Positions 59,124-64,000 of a DNA stretch of 64,000 bases are shown here, one piece after another. Each line of letters starts with the position of its first letter. Positions within the stretch are counted from its first letter, which is position 1. The notes under the pieces were generated by a model. It was not told the DNA's origin and did no database searches. It worked only from the letters and a program-made list of their open reading frames with translations. Position numbers and translations under genes: made by a program. The DNA is from Lytechinus pictus (Eukaryota > Echinodermata > Echinoidea > Temnopleuroida > Toxopneustidae): positions 62,643,920 to 62,707,919 of the forward strand of contig NC_087247.1 of the NCBI RefSeq assembly GCF_037042905.1, written 5' to 3'.

Positions 59124-59866
59124 CAGTGGCGAACGCACAGAAGCGTTGTTAGCGTACCAGAACGCTAACATTAGGGACAGTCACACCTTTCACGGGCGAC
59201 CACCGCTAGACGCATTGTTTTCATTAATAGAGCATGAAAAGTAGGTCTATCGGTATCGATAAACTCACAGAAGCTTAGTCGAATTCCTTATAATCTAACA
59301 ATAAAAGGCTTAGCAGAAGCTAACAGTGGCGCTAATGTTAATACAAATCACTAACAGTGCCAAGGGCACCAATAGTGATGATGTTAGTGAATAATTTCTC
59401 TCTTTAAAACTTCCTCCCTTTCTTATACAAAGTAATTTATGATATACCTCGACCAAATTAAAGGGGTATTCTGGGCCCAACAATATATGAATAAATTGAG
59501 TAAATTGATGAAAATTCATCAAAATCTGATAAAAAATAACAAAATTCTTGAATATTAGAAATGAAACACTGTATTTTGCAACTGATATTACTGAGCAGCA
59601 TGCGGCCATGAATATGCAATAAATGGAACGATAATGCCATATCCTCAAGCTCTTTCCCTTTTTTCTGATTTTATCGAGAATTTGAAATGAACTCGTAATT
59701 GTCTCAAATGTATATATTTCGCCCGAGTAACAAAATGATGATCTTTGAAGCAATATTCTGTGTGGACAAAATTTAAATAAACCTAATTTTGTATGATACA
59801 ACAGACCCTCCTAGCATATTCCTGGAGACAAGGATATAAATTTAACCGAAAAAGGGCCTAATAGTA
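59124..59866. mobile_element. Inverted partial copy of the 43-44.7 kb composite element
   Basis: Starts cagtggcgaacgcacagaag, then gtctatcggtatcgataaac, and continues into the fold-back aaaggggtattctgggccc; all are the reverse complement of 44740 down to about 43985. The left part of the composite is missing. Confidence 0.75.
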
Positions 59867-59987
59867 GAGCGGATTAGCCGAACAATTGTGCAAATTTTGA
59901 CTAAAGCATGAAACTTTCACAAGTATAAGTATATGCCCTAAGATTTATTTTAAAGATGGGAGGTAAATTTTAAAATGCCATTTTCGG

Positions 59988-61456
59988 CCGTTGCCATGGC
60001 AACGGATTAATTTCTCAAAAATGACATACATTCCCATGTAAATGCTAAATAAACATGATATAGATGACCAAAATGATAATTTTTAAGCTCCCAAATGAAT
60101 ATATATAAAATTTAGAAACATTCAAAATTAACAAGATAGTTCCAATTGGTCCGTTGCCATGGCAACGACTTGTTTTTCCCCAGAAAAATAAAAAAACTGA
60201 TTAAAAAAACGTTGTAGAATAGGATTTATCTTTAATTTCCCCTAATTTTACAGTGTTGAACAATGATATTTTGGTTGCTCAATGTATAAACTACATCTCA
60301 AGCCGTTGCCATGGCAACCAAATAACATCAATTTACACAAATTAAATGGTAAACTAGACAATGGACAGGTGGAAAATACAACTGGAAATGACTTAATCTG
60401 TATGCTTAAGTTTTGACCCCCTCATTTGAAAAAAAAATACAGAAAGTGTTCTGCAGGAGTTCTTTATAAAGATAAAACATTATGTTGCCTTGGTAATGCT
60501 TGAATTAAATTTAAAAAACAAATGTTGCAAAGATCCCGTTGCCATGGCAACAGCATATTTCCCTCTAGAAAGGTAAAAATATTGATAAAAATGTAGAATA
60601 CGATCATCATTCCATTTTCAATATTTTTAAGGAACTAATAAAAATATATGTTTGTGACTGCATTTATAAATATAACATCTTAAGCCATTGCCATGGCAAC
60701 CAAATAACATCTAATTAAAAAAAATCAATGACAGGGATGACAGGGTTATGGATAGGTGAAAAATCCAATGAAAATAACTTTTATGCATAAGTTTTGACCT
60801 ACTCAATTAATTTAGGGGAAACAGTATACAGTGAGTGTTCTTCATGAACTAATTAGAATGATAAACATTGATGTTACCTTAGTAACACTTGAATTCAACG
60901 ATAAATATCAATGTTGCAAATGACCTGTTGCCATAGCAACGGCTCATTTACGCAAAAAAGTTCTAGTTTTGATTAGAAAAAGGACTTTGGACTCTGATTT
61001 TTCTTTCATTTCCCCTAATTTAATGGTAAGAATTAATATGTTTCCTGTTAACATTCAAATTATAGCTTAAGCCATTGTCATGGCAACCAAATAACATCTA
61101 ATTTGAAAAAAATAACATGGTTGACATGATAATGGACAGGTGGAAAATGCAATCCATTAACTCAAGGTTTGACCCAGTCAATTAATTTTGAACAAAGATT
61201 ACAGTGGTTCGCATTAGTTCATTAGAATGATAAAATTTGAGGTTGCCTTGGTAATGCTTGAATTTAATGATAAATATCACTGTTCCATATAGCCCGTTGC
61301 CATGGCAATGACTCCTTTTTTTCCGAATAAAGTACCAAATTTGATCGAAAAACAGTTTAGAATCTGCATTTTGTCATAAATTTCCCCTAATTTTAGAGTG
61401 CAAAGCATTATGTTTGCTGTTGATATACAAATAACTTATGCCATTGCCATGACAAC
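59988..61456. repeat. ~380-bp tandem repeat with three X-box palindromes per unit
   Basis: Sites matching GTTGCCATGGCAAC or close variants are at 59990, 60153, 60305, 60484, 60538, 60687, 60873, 60927, 61074, 61242, 61296 and 61443. From 60153 the order repeats with spacings of about 150, 180 and 54 (period 385, 389, 369), with unit sequence such as aaccaaataacatctaatt after the second site. The first and second sites are perfect palindromes. The form fits the RFX X-box consensus. Confidence 0.9.
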
Positions 61457-61469
61457 CAAATTACATCTA

Positions 61470-63425
61470 ATTCCAGTGGCTTAATGTGGTTTATATGCAA
61501 TGGTTTTAAGGGTGAAGTAGTATATTGTGACTAGTTACAAGGACAGCCAGTGGTCTGATGTGTCCAAGACCCTGAGACAGCTTCCAAAAATGGAGTTTGA
61601 AATGGCTGTTGATATATAAATGGACATAGCTTATTTCATATCCGTCTGGGATATATGATTTGGTGTCTAGACCATGGTTTCAATGGTCAAGTAATACACT
61701 ATGACAAGTTACACGGACAGTCAGTTGTCCAGTATATTTAAAAAATCCAAGATGGCTTTGAAAATAGAGTCTAAAATTGTTGTTGCTGCATTAAAAAAAC
61801 GTAGATTGTTTAATAGCCTGGAATAAGTTTATGCCATGGTGAAATGTGTCAAACTATACATTAGGACAAGTTACAAGAACACTCAGTGGTCAAGTATGTC
61901 AAAAATCCAAGGTGGCTTCAAAAAATGGATTATAGAATAGCCCTGTTACTAAAGAATTGACATATTTCGTGTAATATCTGCCAAGGGCATATTATTTTGA
62001 TATCTAAACCATGGTTTTAAAAGTCAGTAAATACATCATGACATGGAACAAGTTACAAGGACAGTGAGTAATCCAATATGTCTAAACATCTAAGATGGCT
62101 TCAAACAATCGGGGTTTAATTGGAGTCTGTTGCTTAAAAATTGACATAGTTCATTGAAAGTCAACCAAGGAAAAATGATTTTGGTGTTCAAACTTTGGTT
62201 TAAAGTTTCGAAAAATACGTTTAGACTTGTTACAATGATATCCAGTTGTCCAAATTGCCTAAAAATCCAAGAGGGTGACCAAAATGGAATCTAAAATGAC
62301 TTCTATCACTCAAAAATTATCAGAGTTCATACAACCTGTGAGAAACATCTTTGGTGTCTACACTGTGGTATGAAGGGTCCACTATTACATTAGGACAAGT
62401 AACAAGGATGGTTAATTTTCAATTTTGTCCAAAATCCAAGGTAGATTCTCACAAGTGGATATCATATCCACTTCAACGTAACAGTCGTCATTTTTTAACC
62501 CATTCATTGATGCCATCTTGGATTTTCAGGCAAAATGGACATCTATACATCATTGTAACCAGTCCCAACGTATCATTTGATCCTTGAAATTCTAATGTAG
62601 ACACCAAAATAACATCCCCAGGAGTATTTTTTGATGTACTATGTCCACTTTTAAGTAACATTAAAACCCCCATTTTTCAAACAATCTTTGAATTTTTGGA
62701 CACAATATTGACACCTGACTGTCCATTCAACTTGACACAATGTACAGTATTAGTTGACCCCTGAAACACTAGTGTAGACACCAAAATCATACCCCCAATG
62801 TGCATTATTAATGAATTATATGTCCATTTCGAAGTAACAACAGTCAATTTAGACCCCATTTTGGAGGCCATCTTTGATTTTTTTTAACATACCAGTCCAT
62901 TGGTTGTCCTTGTAACTTGTTCTAATGCATTAAACCATGGTTTTATGATGATGGTTTAGACATCAAAATCATATTCCCCAGACAGATATTGAACAAACTA
63001 TGTCCTAATTTATTATTTCACTTTTGAAACTATGGTTTAGACACCAAAATCATATCTCACAGGTAAATATAAAAGGAGTTATTCCACTTTTAAGTATCAG
63101 CAGCCATTTTAGAATAGTTTTTGGAAGCCATATTGGATTTTCGAATACACCCGACTGTCATTGTAACTTGTACTAATATTGTTAGACTCTTGAAACCAAT
63201 GATTTACTCTTGAAACCAATGATTTAGACACCAAAATATTATCCTCCAGGCCAATATGAAATGAGCTATGTCCGCTTTAGGTATAAGCAACCATTTTAGA
63301 TTAAATTTTTTGAAGCCATCTTGGATTTTTGGACATTCCAGACCACTGGCTTTCCCTGTAACTTGGTCCAATGTACTACTTGATCCTTAAAACCAATGAA
63401 TAGAAACCAAATTAAAGCCATTTTA
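61470..63425. repeat. Large inverted pair of arms made of ~170-bp repeats
   Basis: Left arm units begin near 61536, 61709, 61868, 62051, 62229 and 62398 at gttacaaggacagtcagtgg-like words, followed by aaaaatccaagatggcttc and ttggtgtctaaaccatggtt. From 62463 the same words occur inverted to about 63425, and the outer ends (agtggcttaatgtggttt / inverse of aatggctttaatttggttt) also pair. The centre is AGTGGATATCATATCCACT. Confidence 0.85.
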
Positions 63426-64000
63426 TCAAGTAATGGATGAATTGTGGATTTTTAGCCTATGGCACCCACTGAGGGCACCATCTTGGAATACCCTTGCTTA
63501 AATTATTTTTAACCTTTCAACCAGTAAAGGTATTTTTTTTTTATTTGACGAGTCTACTTTTCATGTAAAATAACCAGTGAATAGATTACACTTGGCGTTG
63601 AATAGATTCATGTTACTTTAAAAATTATCACAGTATTACAAAATTTTCTTCTTCAAAATCAGCAGTGCAATTTTGAGGGGGCCAGATATGACATATCAAG
63701 CAAAATTTACTTTAAAATGTTCTCACCGAGCCAGCGACAGAGCAAAAATTTCCAAATTTTTCCTTTTTGGTATATTATTCATAAAATAATAATATTTTAT
63801 CCATCTCTCTTTCACTTTCTCTGTATTCTTTCTTGATAATGATTTTTTTTCTTTTTTGGGAGGGGGGGGGGAGACGGGTTGCGAATTCCCGGGAATTTTC
63901 TTGATGGAAACTTTCCATGGGAATAAACGTGACTTTTGTGGGAATTTTTTTTTAATTTTCGGCAATTTTCATGAATTTTTAAAGAAATTATGGGAATTTT

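Overview
This is an AT-rich, repeat-dense, intron-bearing animal nuclear DNA window. It shows GT-AG exons with consistent phases, tRNA-type SINEs, non-LTR retrotransposon remnants, many fold-back (MITE-like) DNA elements, long G/C homopolymers and no prokaryotic gene layout. The style of the repeats and the type of genes suggest a marine deuterostome, most probably an echinoderm such as a sea urchin. The species is an inference and cannot be read from the sequence.

Genes. (1) Minus strand, 12,973 to 6,933: three exons of a RYBP/YAF2 orthologue, a subunit of variant Polycomb repressive complex 1. The exons are individually short and are recognisable only when spliced. (2) Plus strand, 30,079-35,610: a seven-exon gene whose phases close exactly, predicting a 545-residue protein with a coiled-coil-prone N-terminal half and a C-terminal protein kinase domain with a non-RD catalytic loop (HND). 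A TATA-type promoter candidate lies at 27,835. (3) Plus strand, 40,325-41,464: an uninterrupted 379-codon TRIM-like gene with a C3HC4 RING and a propeller-like C-terminal region but no B-box. (4) Plus strand, 49,206-49,643: a 145-residue Tctex1-type dynein light chain. Weaker exon candidates lie at 5,153-5,290 (minus), 46,707-46,902 (plus) and 58,924-59,000 (plus).

Repeats. From 11.9 to 16.5 kb there are two elements with matching ends but different internal tandem repeats. One of them is an eight-unit, 154-bp array that carries a DR1 nuclear-receptor motif in most units. From 20.87 to 23.97 kb is a compound inverted structure interrupted by two insertions whose empty sites can be read from the opposite arm. 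At 27.2-27.3 kb is a SINE whose head resembles 7SL RNA/Alu. Fold-back elements sit at 1.2, 13.6, 28.2, 30.4, 38.5, 43.9, 45.5 and 52.3 kb. LINE relics occupy 29.3-30.0, 52.7-53.3 and 53.8-57.5 kb.

The last 4 kb is the most structured part. From 59,988 to 61,456 a tandem repeat of about 380 bp carries three X-box-like palindromes (GTTGCCATGGCAAC and variants) per unit. It is followed by an inverted pair of roughly 1-kb arms, each made of repeats of about 170 bp, meeting at a perfect 19-bp palindrome at 62,454-62,472.

No operon, CRISPR array or complete tRNA/rRNA gene was seen. The four gene candidates have no obvious shared pathway, although RING/TRIM-like proteins and non-RD kinases both commonly serve innate immune signalling in animals.
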